From the NCBI GenBank assembly GCA_034190875.2, contig CM067353.1:33881175-33945174 (forward strand): a stretch of DNA of 64,000 nucleotides. The letters run 5' to 3'. This stretch comes from Urechis unicinctus (taxonomy: Eukaryota; Annelida; Polychaeta; Xenopneusta; Urechidae). Positions 25,619-37,600 of the stretch are shown piece after piece. A model generated the notes under the pieces. It did no database searches and had not been told where the DNA came from. It saw only the letters and a program-made list of their open reading frames with translations. Made by a program: the position numbers and the translations under genes. Each line of letters starts with the position of its first letter. Position 1 is the first letter of the stretch.

Positions 25619-26799
25619 TCAACCTGACCAAGAAATCTTCCGCTCCATTGTAGATAACCTGTATATTTGCCGCCCGGGTCGGAGAAGGATTTTTCTAACA
25701 GCTGTTACCACACAGGCTGCCAGCACTTTCCTGTTTCTTTTGTCCAGTCTGTGACATATCCAGAGTGTAAACTGGCGGTAGGCTAGATACCTGAATAATC
25801 TGAAGCAATGTGTCAATAAGTTGTCTATGGTTTTAAAATAAGTTGTATAGTTAAAAAAACAATTGTCATTTTGTGAACCATTCCCTCACTTCATAATGTT
25901 AATGTAAGCTCTGCCTCTGGATTTCATGTAACTGGCATTATTTATTCTTGGCTATGTGAAATATATTGTAGTTCATCAATATGAACACTGAATATTTTGC
26001 ACAATGGAATTAATGTTCCCTTTGTAATAAATATGATTGTTCAACCTCAAACCATCCTTTTTGGTAGCAATAATGGCTAACTTACTCATTGTAGAGATCT
26101 CATCTCCAACAGGTCTGTCCATTTGAATAGATTCAAATTTGGACACTTCCAGCACATTTTTATTCATGCAGCTAGCCAGGAATCTGGGATGCTTGGTGAT
26201 GCATGTCCATTCCTCCGTTAGAGCCATCACTCTCTCCAAACTTCTGTAGCACTCTCTGGCTGTGTCAATTGGGATGCAGTAATGACAGCTACACCTAAGT
26301 TAGAGATATAATTAAAGAGTCATTGTAAATTTATATTTGTAGTACAATGAATGAATATAAAAGGAAAATTCTTTATAAACTGCATGCAAACATCTGTCCA
26401 CAATATTCAGTGTGCTCAGGGTACAATGACAAAGCTACATTCACTAGCCAAGTACTATTTATTGTAGTAGTTAGGTCTGTCAACATACCATCCTCAACTT
26501 ACAGAATGTGTAAATTTATGGGGTAAATGAAACTAACGATTATTTTTTACCAGTTAATATAGTTCAATAAAGCTTGGGAAGGGTATTCTAAAACTTACCA
26601 TTCATCGAAATCTTTTGTTGATTCTTCATCCGAAGCGGACCCTTGAGTTCGACTTAGAGTTAAGGCTCCCGGTGTCATTTCGTAGTGTGACTTGGATTTT
26701 TCAACTCCCGTCCGTATTGGCTCAAATAAAATAGTCATGGACATGATTTGCCCCAATGTTATGCTATGGGGACTCGTAAACTTCATCAGTAGACGACAT
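25619..26799 (-). CDS. P2X7 C-terminal (ballast)-domain-like protein, three exons, intact frame
   Basis: Exons are 26786-26599, 26294-26086 and 25824-25619 on the minus strand. The introns (304 and 261 bp) have GTAAGT donors and TAG acceptors. The spliced length is 603 nt: 200 codons plus TGA, with no stop. Exon 1 encodes SPHSITLGQIM and FEPIRTGVE, then an acidic, serine-rich linker. The first junction completes Trp63 and gives WCSCHYC (63-69), then EC at 77-78 and TCITKHPRFLASC (93-105). Exon 3 gives YLAYRQFTLW (145-154), then VLAACVVTAVRK (166-177) and GRQIY near the end. This order (cysteine cluster, CIT..., Y.AYR...W, C-V...VRK, G.Y) is that of the P2X7 receptor's cytoplasmic zinc/nucleotide-binding tail. 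No transmembrane or channel part is present. A slightly upstream ATG (26799) fits the family's N-terminus but is out of frame by one base; ATG at 26786 avoids this. Function is unknown. Confidence 0.75.
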
Positions 26800-26897
26800 G
26801 GCTTTTCAAAACGGTGTAATTTTAAAATCCAAACAATCGTTTTTCGCTTCGCTCGCTCGCTCGCAGTCTAATTCTCTTGGAGGCAGCGCAGCAGGAA

Positions 26898-26957
26898 TGA
26901 CGTCACGCAACGTGCACCTAGCGGCCAACTGAGGCAAAATGGCATCGCAAAGATGGC
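26898..26957 (-). promoter_or_regulatory. Right inward promoter region with CRE and YY1-like sites
   Basis: TGACGTCA at 26898-26905 reads GTGACGTCATTC on the minus strand, identical over 12 bp to the left end. It lies 111 bp upstream of the ATG at 26786. GCCATCTTT (minus, 26957-26949) is present again. The region 26845-26960 is GC- and CpG-rich relative to the window. Confidence 0.5.
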
Positions 26958-27086
26958 TTCGTATTTTCTTCCGAATGAAACCTTATCGGTGGATTTTTAG
27001 TACTTAAGCATGCCGTTGCAATGAATTATGGGTCCCCGTTGGTTTATGAGTTATTAATCTTCAATTTGAAACACATTATAAAGAAA

Positions 27087-27110
27087 TGATGAAAATCGTT
27101 GTAGTGACCT
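27087..27110 (-). repeat. Right terminal inverted repeat
   Basis: The reverse complement starts AGGTCACTACAACGATTTT and pairs with the left terminus at 23796. Confidence 0.75.
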
Positions 27111-27114
27111 TTAA
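27111..27114. repeat. Right TTAA target-site duplication
   Basis: TTAA directly outside the right terminus. The next bases are already the TGTA tetranucleotide array. Confidence 0.75.
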
Positions 27115-27149
27115 TGTATGTATGTATGTATGTATGTATGTATGTATGT

Positions 27150-27189
<40 letters not shown>

Positions 27190-27345
27190 ATGTATGTATG
27201 TATGTATGTATGTATGTATGTATGTATGTATGTGTATGTATGTATGTATGTATGTATGTATGTATGTATGTATGTATGTATGTATGTATGTATGTATGTA
27301 TGTATGTATGTATGTATGTATGTATGTATGTGTATGTATGTGTGT

Positions 27346-27405
<60 letters not shown>

Positions 27406-27416
27406 ATGTATGTATG

Positions 27417-27448
<32 letters not shown>

Positions 27449-27462
27449 TGTATGTATGTATG

Positions 27463-27494
<32 letters not shown>

Positions 27495-27669
27495 TGTATG
27501 TATGTATGTATGTATGTATGTATGTATGTATGTATGTATGTATGTATGTATGTATGTATGTATGTATGTATGTATGTATGTATGTATGTATGTATGTATG
27601 TATGTATGTATGTATGTATGTATGTATGTATGTATGTATGTATGTATGTATGTATGTATGTATGTATGC
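27115..27669. repeat. (TGTA)n tetranucleotide array with (TG)n patches
   Basis: About 555 bp of TGTA units with TG dinucleotide patches at about 27151-27173 and 27346-27388. It begins at the base after the TTAA of the transposon. Long frames of M-Y-V-C or T-Y-I-H on either strand are repeat artefacts. Confidence 0.98.
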
Positions 27670-27824
27670 ATAATCACAAATCAGTTCGACCGCCTAGTAA
27701 TCCGAGCGGACCTAGTTACCATGTGCTAGGCTATGGTTGTTGTCGTAGCCAGGCATACATTTCTATCAAAGCTTTATGAAAGGGCTTTGCATGTGGGTAT
27801 GCTGTACTTTGTTAAACTATCCCT

Positions 27825-28100
27825 ATCACAGAGAACGAAATACCCCTCCCAGGTTCACGTCGTGACACATAAAACATGAGGTGAAGCAACGTGGCTTGCG
27901 CAGTTGCAAAATACGCACAATTACTGATTGAGTGATATATCATCGTGGATAGTTTAGGCAACATTGTTATGGCACATATGGTAATGCCTTTTCTATTGCG
28001 ATGAGTTAGAAATAACCAATAATCAAATTTTTCTTGATGCCACAATGACACGCAACGCAAAAAGCGAGAGGCCTGCAAATCACAATCAGAAATGTAGTAA
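27825..28100 (+). repeat. Dispersed repeat family C, copy 1
   Basis: Collinear with 34365-34660. Shared blocks are CTGAT.GA.TGATATATCATC, AACATT, GCACAT, GATGCCACAATG.CACGC, CGAGAGGCC and AATCACA..., with GAAATGTA at the end. Strongly diverged. No termini were identified. Confidence 0.7.
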
Positions 28101-28282
28101 GCTTACTGAACATTACTGCAGTTAGTGAATAACACATCAAAACCTTACCAATATCAGACTTACATTCCTACACAATCGCGAGTTACAAGATACAAATGGA
28201 GTCGAGGGTGATTTTCTCTGCTCTAGTCGTTCAATTAAGAAATTCTGACTGATATGTATATCTTATTTGGTGTTTGATAAAG

Positions 28283-28975
28283 TTAATCACTGCAATGTAC
28301 GGGATTGTGGATGTGGCTGCAAGTCATGCATTGTCCTATTTAGGGGCCGAATACAGCTACCTCATTGATGAACATAGCTTGCGTAAGTAATACGAGGCGT
28401 TAGTTTTATCAGCGATTTACACAAATATATTCACACCACAACAATAAATTGATAATGTGTTCAATATATAACGCAAAATCAAATTGTTGCTGATAATATA
28501 TATTGATCGCACATTTTCTGGATTTGAATATGTCAATAAAAGACTAATGTACAGTCAATGTGGACGATTTCTCGCCCATGTACGGCTAAGTATGTACATT
28601 TGGTGTATAATACGGGTAAGAAACAATATCTATACATACCATGAATCGTACCATGTGATCACTGCAATGTGCGGAGACATTGATTTAGCTGCACGTCATG
28701 CATTGGCTCAATTGATGGCCGAATACAACTACCGCATTTATGAACATAATTTGCATAAGTAATAGGAGGCGTTAGTTTTATCAGTGTTTAACAAAATATA
28801 TTCACACCACAACATTAAATTGATAGTGTGTTCAATATATAACACAAAAAATCGAATTGCTGCTGAAAATGTAAATTGATCGCAAGTTTTCTGGATTTGA
28901 ATATGACATATACAAAGTCAACGAAAGACTATTATGACGTATTCTCGTCCATGTACAGCTAAGTAAGTACATCGC
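28283..28975 (+). repeat. Tandem duplication, two units of about 320 bp, period about 373
   Basis: Unit 1 (28283-28600) and unit 2 (28656-28975) share ATCACTGCAATGT, GCTGCA.GTCATGCATTG, GGCCGAATACA.CTAC, GAGGCGTTAGTTTTATCAG, ATATATTCACACCACAACA, TTTTCTGGATTTGAATATG and CATGTAC.GCTAAGTA. Both units contain a 34-codon open segment in the same frame without indels: ITAMYGIVDVAASHALSYL... in unit 1 and ITAMCGDIDLAARHALAQL... in unit 2. Both end in a stop after the LRK/LHK triplet. Whether the segment is coding is unknown; most differences change the residue. Confidence 0.88.
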
Positions 28976-31900
28976 CTTCCATCAAGTAGGCGTAGAAAGG
29001 AAAGGTGGCGCTGTTGATTAACCACAATATGAGCATTGATTAAGCCTGTATGGCAAAACTGTTTACAATGATTATAAACATATAGCAGCAGTTAATGGGA
29101 CCCCCCTATTTGCGTTCCCTCGTAAAGTCGTGTTATGCACTGAATCATGGTTGTCATCTCATATGCCCATTTGTAATCGATGCATGTGTCTTGTCACTGT
29201 GACAGATTGCGTTGCATGCGCTATGACCATGGTTTAGTGTTTCACAAAAATGCATTACCTATTTCTAGTGAATCCATGGTGGAAGATACAAATAACACAC
29301 TTAAATGTTAGTATTTGCCTTTTAGACACAGCTTCAGCGGAGACGTGAAAGGAAGCGATACTGATCACAACTTGCTCTAATTTATCCTTTGATCCTTAGA
29401 GCAGTATTGCTTGGAGATTTTGTTGATTTAATTGAGGATCGCAGATGGATACTGTCAGTTTGGTTTTTGGATCAATGGATATATGGGAAAGGGCAACAGG
29501 TGGCTTATTCAGTCATGCCAATCTTAATAAAACAATATTAACCCATTATTATCACTGTATACTTGTTAAGAATTTCTTTCTGCAAAGTTGATTATTTTTC
29601 AACTTGTTTATGTGTTCCACGTTTGATACCTACGAAATGAGATGTCAATTTAGTTTTATTATGAGAACATATACGGCAGCTTTGATGTATCGAAAAACAG
29701 CTCTAATCAACCCAACTAATTATAATATATCGACATCTTACCACAAGTGAATTTCAAACACCTCAATCTAAACGAGGCGCAGTTGTTCTAGCTCTAGGGG
29801 TGGGGTAGTTGTCATCAGGGAAACGCTTATGTAGCAAGGCTCTGCGGTAGGTCATCGCAATAACCTGACTTTACCTAAAGTGTTTTGCTACGAAAGCATC
29901 ACCACCATTAAACTTGTTAACGTTTATTGAATAAAACGCCTGTATTAACGCAATAACACAGGTGCATCTATAAATCCCTATAAATGAGCTTACGTTATTT
30001 TAGTGGTCACACTCGTGCAACCATGAAACGGACATCGTATATTTAAACAATACAATGAACCTGCTTCCTCTATGCCAACATAGGCCTAATATGGTACGTC
30101 TCGTATTGTTTATCGCATTGATTAGCGCCACGACCACCAGAGTGCTACAAAGGTACTTATGACCAGTCTTTATGCTTATTATGTCATTTTGTTTAAGATG
30201 ATCTCTTTCTGAGTAGGTGTAGTAACTGTGATATTAGAATGTAGACGAATTTGCAGAAAAATCATTTGTCAGTGTGACATATATCTTTACAATAAAATGG
30301 TGTATTTCTATTGTTAATGCAAAACAAACAATTATACCTTGGCTGTCAATCGAATGATTTCGAAACTTCTTAAATGTACAGAAGTTTTCACACTTCTAAC
30401 ACAGATTGTTGTTAGTGTAAAAGTTGCTGTTACTTTGTAATAAATTATCAACTACGTTTGGTGGTCGTGAGACAATATTTCCGTGGAAAAGGACCGTCAC
30501 TTTGATCATCAGTACGACATTTTAAAACATATTATCCGTGAAATGTAATCCATTACTCTGGCGAAATTAGTTTAAAGGCATAACTGACTACATTTTGTTG
30601 GAACTAATCTTGTTTTCGCTCGCACAACAGCATGGTACTCGAATAATTATTTCGTATATTTGTGTCACTGACTGTATTTCGTTCATGTCCACACCTGGTG
30701 AATTCTTGCTGGATAAACCAAAGGCATATTTTGCATGTGTAATGTGTAAACTCAAAGTTGTCCTTTTACATTATTATTTTCTCTTCCAATAGCATTCACG
30801 TAACCATGTGGTGTTGCTTATAACTAGAGCGGTCGTGTATGTTGTTGTGGATTGGAAATGTACTGGAAATGTGTTATATTGTGATTTATAGGGTATACTG
30901 TAGGATAATTGGTTATTCGTTATTCACATTCCTGCTTTTCAATTAATCTAGAATCAGGATTTAACCCAAATAGTGAATCTGCGCACCGTTTTTACCCTTC
31001 ATAATGCACCATCGTATATACATATGTGTAGCGGATAAACTGCTCAACTGCTCATTTCGTCGTACCTCGGTCATACGAATTTGTACTGTGTTGGGTTATG
31101 CCTAGTAAACCAGCTGTGTATGAGACGAATTACGAATTCGATGGCATGGTAGAATGTGTCAATACATATTTTTTAGCTGTTGCGAATGCTCCATATAAAG
31201 TAAAAAAAAATACAAATATAGCCCAAACGGGAGACGATTAACTGCAATTGATGAATTTGCCAAAGATGATGATAGAATGAATTATATGCAACACTTTCTA
31301 TGAAAGCACTAAGGCCAGATTTATTGTGCAGGAAGCGAGATTGAAATGTATTCAGCACATTATGTTTTAGTAAGTGCTAGGTTACCTTTCCTCTTACATG
31401 TGTTGTTTACGGCATTTCACTTACTTAAGCGGAATAGCAGGTTAATTGCGAGCAATCAAGATTACCCTTTTTCAATATTGGCGTCACATAAGCACATTCT
31501 GAATAATTTTGACTGCACGATTATAATGACAGCGACATTTAGATGTGCACGTATTTGCAGGGCAAGATGCCTTGTTCGGAATACGAGCAACAAGCAATTG
31601 CAGAACTGCGTCCTGTATGAATAGGATTTTGACTCGCTCTCCCAAATCACCAACGTGAAATTATCTAGGGGAATTCTGCTCTCTCTTCAGTGATACAATG
31701 TTACCATAAGCCAAACGGGTTGTCGATAGCTTTCTTGACTTTAATATCGAGCTATCTAAGTTTGCAGATTATAAAACGTTTCCTGAAATTGTGTACCTCC
31801 TAGATGCTTCTGCAACTGTTTCAATAAATGCAGTATCACAGTATCAGTTCAATCAGCTTGACTTCATTGTCTTTTTGACTACCAGATTTTGCCATTTAGA

Positions 31901-34364
31901 CATCATGAACGGTATCATTTTAACGTTTTGGGGCTAGTGTTAATATGATATGAAATTCTATGAGCACACGGTCACTGGTTCCTAAAAACTGATAATGGTC
32001 AACGTAACTGACCATGCAAGAATCGGTGGATTTATTCTTACCCCTTGTCCTTTTAGATACATGCAAACATATAGTCCTGTTTCGTTGCAACTGCCAACTC
32101 ATACTGATACTCACAATTCGCACCTTCTGCCAAATCTTGCATTCACCGCATTTAAATATATCATCTTTCACATATATCTTGTTTGCTTTCTGTTCGTGTG
32201 GTCAACAAACATTCAATACGCAAAAACACTGATTCCCTAAGAATATGAAGCGAGGATATATGTTTAATGGAAGTTGATTAACAGAATCCGATTGAAATAT
32301 TTTCGTAAAGTTGTGCTATCCATACACGGAGCTGTGATTTTAGTGGCTAGTCCATATTTACCAAAATCCTACTAATGCACCATGTACAATCGTTTTGGGA
32401 GTAGATATCACGTGGTAATTTTGTCATAAGGACAAAACAACTCTAATATAATCTTATCATTCTCTCCGATAAGGTATGGCTTGCGTTAATAAATTTTAGT
32501 CTGACTGAAGGAGCTCTTTTGATATTCCCATATTGCTTGAAAGGCGTGGTGGCCATGTTTAAGCTAAATATGCTTAAAAAAGACCAAACAAGCGAGTCAT
32601 ATCGCTACTTTTGAGCGGCTACAGAAAAGCCCTCTGAATTCAACCAGGACTTGTTTGCCTTTTGAGCTCATGCGTAAAGATGAGTTACAATAGCACCAAG
32701 GCAAATTTCCTAAGTCATGTCCTCCAAATTATATTCACGGATCTAGAATGTGAACGTTTTTCAGCGACTTATAGTATTGTGCACTTCGTGAGGTCAAAAA
32801 GCAGTAGCCAGATGCTTCCTCAGTTTAATGCTGATGCAACCTGTGTTGTAAGTTATCAGCCTGGCTCTATATACTAATTCTAGAGTAAAGTTTATCATCA
32901 TCAGCAAATAAGATGATCATGATGTCAACAGCACTGTCTATATCATTTACGTAGACAAAACAATTGGCCTTCCGCAAGGACTGACCATCAAGAGACACAA
33001 TCTATTCCATTCGTCATTCTACTCTATATATTACAATTACTCTTGTTCAGTTCATTTAAGTGTTGCCGATATAAATTAATGATATGCGGATAGGGCCAAC
33101 TTATGGGTGTTTCATGTCAAGGAAGGAATCAATATTGATCGCAGAACTTCACACAGCAAATATAGCGCTTCTTTCTGTGGCTTTTGATTAATGTTCTCTT
33201 GTGGGACCACTAAGGTTAATTGAAGTGAGCGTATCTAATGCAATATTTAATGTGTAAACACTAATAACAACATCCAAGAGACAATGCTATTACGAATGGT
33301 GACTAATGTAATAATACATTGTGTGGGAATAGTAATGAGGTGTTAATTGCGCAACTACCTGCAGCGTATATATACCCATCATAAGTATCAAAATAGTTAT
33401 TGGCTCTAGCCAGTGCGGCGGCACAAAATTTGATGCATCTGCAAGGTGTCGCCAGGTACGGTTGGAGGCAATGAGTATACAGTAGCTCCGGGTCTATTCA
33501 CAGTGATACACGCACTGTCAGTCTAATGCTTACAGCAGCATACTACCTGATTGCTAACGCTCTTCATTAGTATGCAGACATGGTTCCGGTGGCGGGTTGT
33601 GTCGTGCACGTTAATCACATGCTATAGAATATAGCCTCTAGTAACATAGCACAACCCTTTAATGTCGGACAAAACATGTCACCATTTATCAGTCCATAAA
33701 AGCGTTAATGTGGCTGGTTTACTAGTCCCCTCCAACTAAAGCCTACAAAGCGGCATGATATACTATGAATAATGAATCGACCGCGAGTTGCTTTGGCAAT
33801 GCTGCTGCGCGCCTAGCAAAAACCTATGCTATTCTGTGTTCTTAAATGGCTACAAATACCATTTGAAGAGCATTATCGGTCAATCATGTGTATTGATTGC
33901 CATACCTGAACGATCTTATGCACCGCATGAATGACTTGACTGCCGGCTAGCCAAGTGCCCGATTGCTACATGCATACATCCCTAGATGTATAGCCGAGAA
34001 AAGTTAATCGGATATAGCAGGAATTCTGCATCAGTATGTTGCCACAAGATATTTGTTAGCTGACACTATAAACACGAATGCAATATCCGACTGTCATTAA
34101 AATACATTCACTCAAGAATAAAGCTTGTCCGCTTGGCTAACACGTGGGAATCTCTTAGAATTACTGAAACACCGTCGTGTCAGTACGTAACGCAGATTTT
34201 TGAAAGCAAATATTGATATGATAACTATCACTACGATAAATTAATTGATTAGAATCATTGGCTCAATCGAATAAAGGCAGCTTGTTATAAGGTTGCACAT
34301 TGGCCTTGCTAATAGTTTTGATTCACGCACACTGTCCGTAAAACAGATGATTGAGATTGGTTAT
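28976..34364. other. Long gene-free AT-rich stretch
   Basis: No recognised genes or mobile elements. Around 33405-33480 a GC-richer patch contains a short open phrase (GSSQCGGTKFDASARCRQ) ending at a GTACGG donor-like site, too short to call. Confidence 0.5.
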
Positions 34365-34660
34365 TCTTATTCAACACATGCCATAGCGAATATATATCAC
34401 TGACAAACTTATGCCAGAATGAATTGCCTCCCGGTAGCAGGCGTAATTGTAAACAAACGCGCACGCGAGAATTTCTAATTGACTGATATATCATCCTGAA
34501 TGAATTGGAAAACATTAATCCATTGCACATGAATCTGCCATCTGTCATCAATAATTCTAACGGCATGCATGGAATTATTCTAAGATGCCACAATGTCACG
34601 CGATGAGAACAACGATATCGAGAGGCCCACGAATCACATTTGGAAATGTATTTGAGATCA
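34365..34660 (+). repeat. Dispersed repeat family C, copy 2
   Basis: Same-orientation partner of 27825-28100, about 6.5 kb away. The best-preserved blocks are TGATATATCATCCTGAAT, GATGCCACAATGTCACGC and CGAGAGGCCCACGAATCACA. Confidence 0.7.
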
Positions 34661-37600
34661 TTCATGCATAGCTATCCCGGAAACAATCACTAAACCCAAG
34701 CAAAGAACGCTTATATTTATCTGCAGGGTAATGAGTAGCGTTGATAGCCGAGTACTTCATAACAGGTATTGACATTCTATACCCAGGCAGCATTATTCCC
34801 CCTGAGACAAATGGGTTAATTATGAGATTTATTTGTTTTGGTCCTTGTCGTTAGCATGCATAAATATTGCAATAATATCGTGGAGCTACATTGATTATTC
34901 TTGTCAACAACAACATGGTTCGGTTTAATTCAGGAATTTTGCTAAAGTAACGTGCGTAGTAAAGCCAAATATTACCGCCAGAATGCGCAAATATATTGGG
35001 GGTAATAAGGCGGACGATCCCCTCAGTTAAAATAAAACCATTATTCATTTCCTAATTGGTGGGTCGAAAAGTCATCCATTTGTTTTCCAATCTCTCTGGA
35101 TATCTTTACAGGGGATTGCACAGCACCAACAGAAGACACAGGGTGTTTCCCAGGGATTATCACTAAAGAAGTATCTGTTATATACGTTACCAATTGCGTT
35201 ACCATTGCGTTACCAATCCAATTGGAAGTTCTTTTTGTGCTGTACTTGGTTGTTGCCAACGGGAAGTCACCAGAATTAGCCCTAGAGGCTATTTACAAAC
35301 CAGGTTGCCGCAGATGATTCATTGGATTATTAACATTTGATAATATTAAACGTTCACATCGTCAATATCTGCATGGCTATACCTGTAATTATTTATTCTG
35401 AAATGGCACAACGGAGATGCCATTCTCTGTTCCAGAATGTTATAAGCGCACTTCACAACCCATTTTACCAGTAAAGTGTAGCTGGGCTCTGATTTACAAT
35501 TAGAGCACCGTTTTGTTAAGAACAAATATGCGATCCCCAGGCGTTCATCATCCTGACGTAGAGTTATGCGATACATTGCTTTGTGGACATCTTTTGGTTG
35601 GGTTTGCGTCTGTGTCAGCTGTCGCACAGCCGCTTACTACGGGCCTCATTTAATCATGCAGGATCGATATATGCATCGTTTATGTGGCATACTTTGACTT
35701 ACGATTCATTGATCGATTCAATTGCGCAAATGGATCGTTTAAACTAATAAAACCCGGCAGGGGCCATCATATTTATTGCCCAAAATGGTGATTGATCGGT
35801 ACCGCCAATCTTACAATTTGATTATTATAGATCTAACGGAAACCGTCATTTCTGCATTGCGCATGACATAAGCCTTAATCACAAAAGCTGGCCTATCACA
35901 AAAATACTAAGCAACCCCCATTTTACACATTTGGCTAAGGTACAATGCAGATAACACAACCATTTTATGTTCATTGAGCTTTGAGCTCAAGCTTAAGAGA
36001 CCTGATTCAATAAATCATTACGCCAAAATTCCTTATCCATCTGCTTATATGATAATGAAACCGTCATCGATGATCAATGTAATATAATTTATTTACAGGT
36101 ATGGTACGATTTGTAATAGCTTGCGTGGTTATGACAAAACAACGGATGTATTCATCAAACCAAATATTTGTCAGCAAGAAGCATATCGATGTTATGGCAA
36201 GAAATATACGATACAGAACCTGTACAGTTACTGCATTGAGCTCATTAACATGAGGATGGCAATCATATGTATTTTGACGGTGATATTCGCTGAAATCCTC
36301 CAAATAAATGTAAGTTTATACATCTTACACTGCTTTCTGTGCGAGGCGGCTGTTTAAATGGTCAACCTCATATTCAAATATGCTGATAATGTAAAAAGAA
36401 TCATCATCTTTCTCATAAGCTTGGCAAGTTAAGTTAAAATGTTTTGACAACTTTTAAAACGCAAGTAATATATATGAGCATACCGACTATTACAAATCAG
36501 GCCGATTGACAGTAAAAAACGATAGAATTTGTCAGTGGTTTTGAAAATCTATTCCCGCCATTTGTAAGTCTCAGGCCCTTATTGTTATTCTTAAATCACC
36601 TGCTATGGTTTTCCGGTTGATTCATATTATTCACGGGAAAGGACACCTATTGCCCGTCCTAAATAAAATATGTTACACGTATTTGTGTCATGCAAATGAT
36701 TTTAGCATCTACATGTTTTCTTCGCTTTTTACATTGTGCAATGTGTTGCAAATGTTGGCGTTTTAATTGCATATTCTATTGCGTCGCAAACAGGATTATG
36801 TATCATGGCTTTACATGATAATTATAAAAGCATGATATACCGCCCAACGAAACGGTAATTATTGGTAGGCTATTCATGAATAAGGTAATAGGTTATTAGA
36901 TAACGCCCCAAGTTGAACCTCGCTTAACGACGACCTTTCTTGGCCGATAGCCTTCTTATTCTGACCATCCGTTAATGATATTCTCTTAACATGGGGACCC
37001 CTTGCACATGGTACAATTTAAATGCATACATCTCCTGCAATCGTAGCATTATACAAAATTTCGTTAAAGCCAACTCAAAGCACGCGATCAAAGCATAGGT
37101 GTACATACTGTGCAAATAGGAAACTGGGCCATTTATCCTGATGACAGAAACAGTAAGTGTGATTCGTAGTCTAATAAGTATAAATTGTTGAAATAAGCCT
37201 CATCTTATTCGACAGACATCATCTAACGATCAGCAAACGACAACTATTTCATCATCTCATGCTAAATCGTGTTGGTATGAATATTTCAATAACGGAAAAC
37301 GTGCTCCATATATTTTGCTTAAATTAATAGACTGTTCGATTACACCAAACGTCTACATTTCCAGTTCGCATGTGGTAAGTATGAATAACGTATATGTGTT
37401 TTATGAAACCAATGGACTTTGGCAATCGATTAGCATTCTACTTCAGTTATCGGTCTTGCGCATTGCTACATAGTCCTGCTGTGCTGATGCTTATTATCCG
37501 ACCAAACGATACATATTGCCAGATCTACAAAAAGCTATTCGGAGATATTTGTGTGGCATTAACAAGGTTTTGAGGAACCAAAAAATATACTTCGTTTGCT

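Larger units (their letters stand above)
23796..27110. mobile_element. Kolobok-like DNA transposon carrying two convergent genes
   Basis: The element is defined by TTAA immediately outside both ends (23792-23795 and 27111-27114) and by inverted termini beginning AGGTC. TTAA target duplication together with a THAP-domain transposase is characteristic of the Kolobok superfamily; piggyBac also uses TTAA but has no THAP domain. Two genes face inward: a broken transposase on the plus strand (24096-25600) and an intact-looking P2X7-tail-like gene on the minus strand (26786-25619). Each subterminal region carries a TGACGTCA octamer upstream of its gene. The catalytic DDE part of the transposase was not found, so this copy is not autonomous. 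Confidence 0.8.

Noticed and set aside
27086-27779. Open frames up to about 200 codons of MYVC or TYIH repeats
   Set aside because: They are translations of the (TGTA)n array, open in several frames on both strands. The same holds for 54346-55071.
28283-28975. CRISPR-like array
   Set aside because: Only two long diverged units, eukaryotic context, no short regular spacers. No CRISPR array exists in the window.
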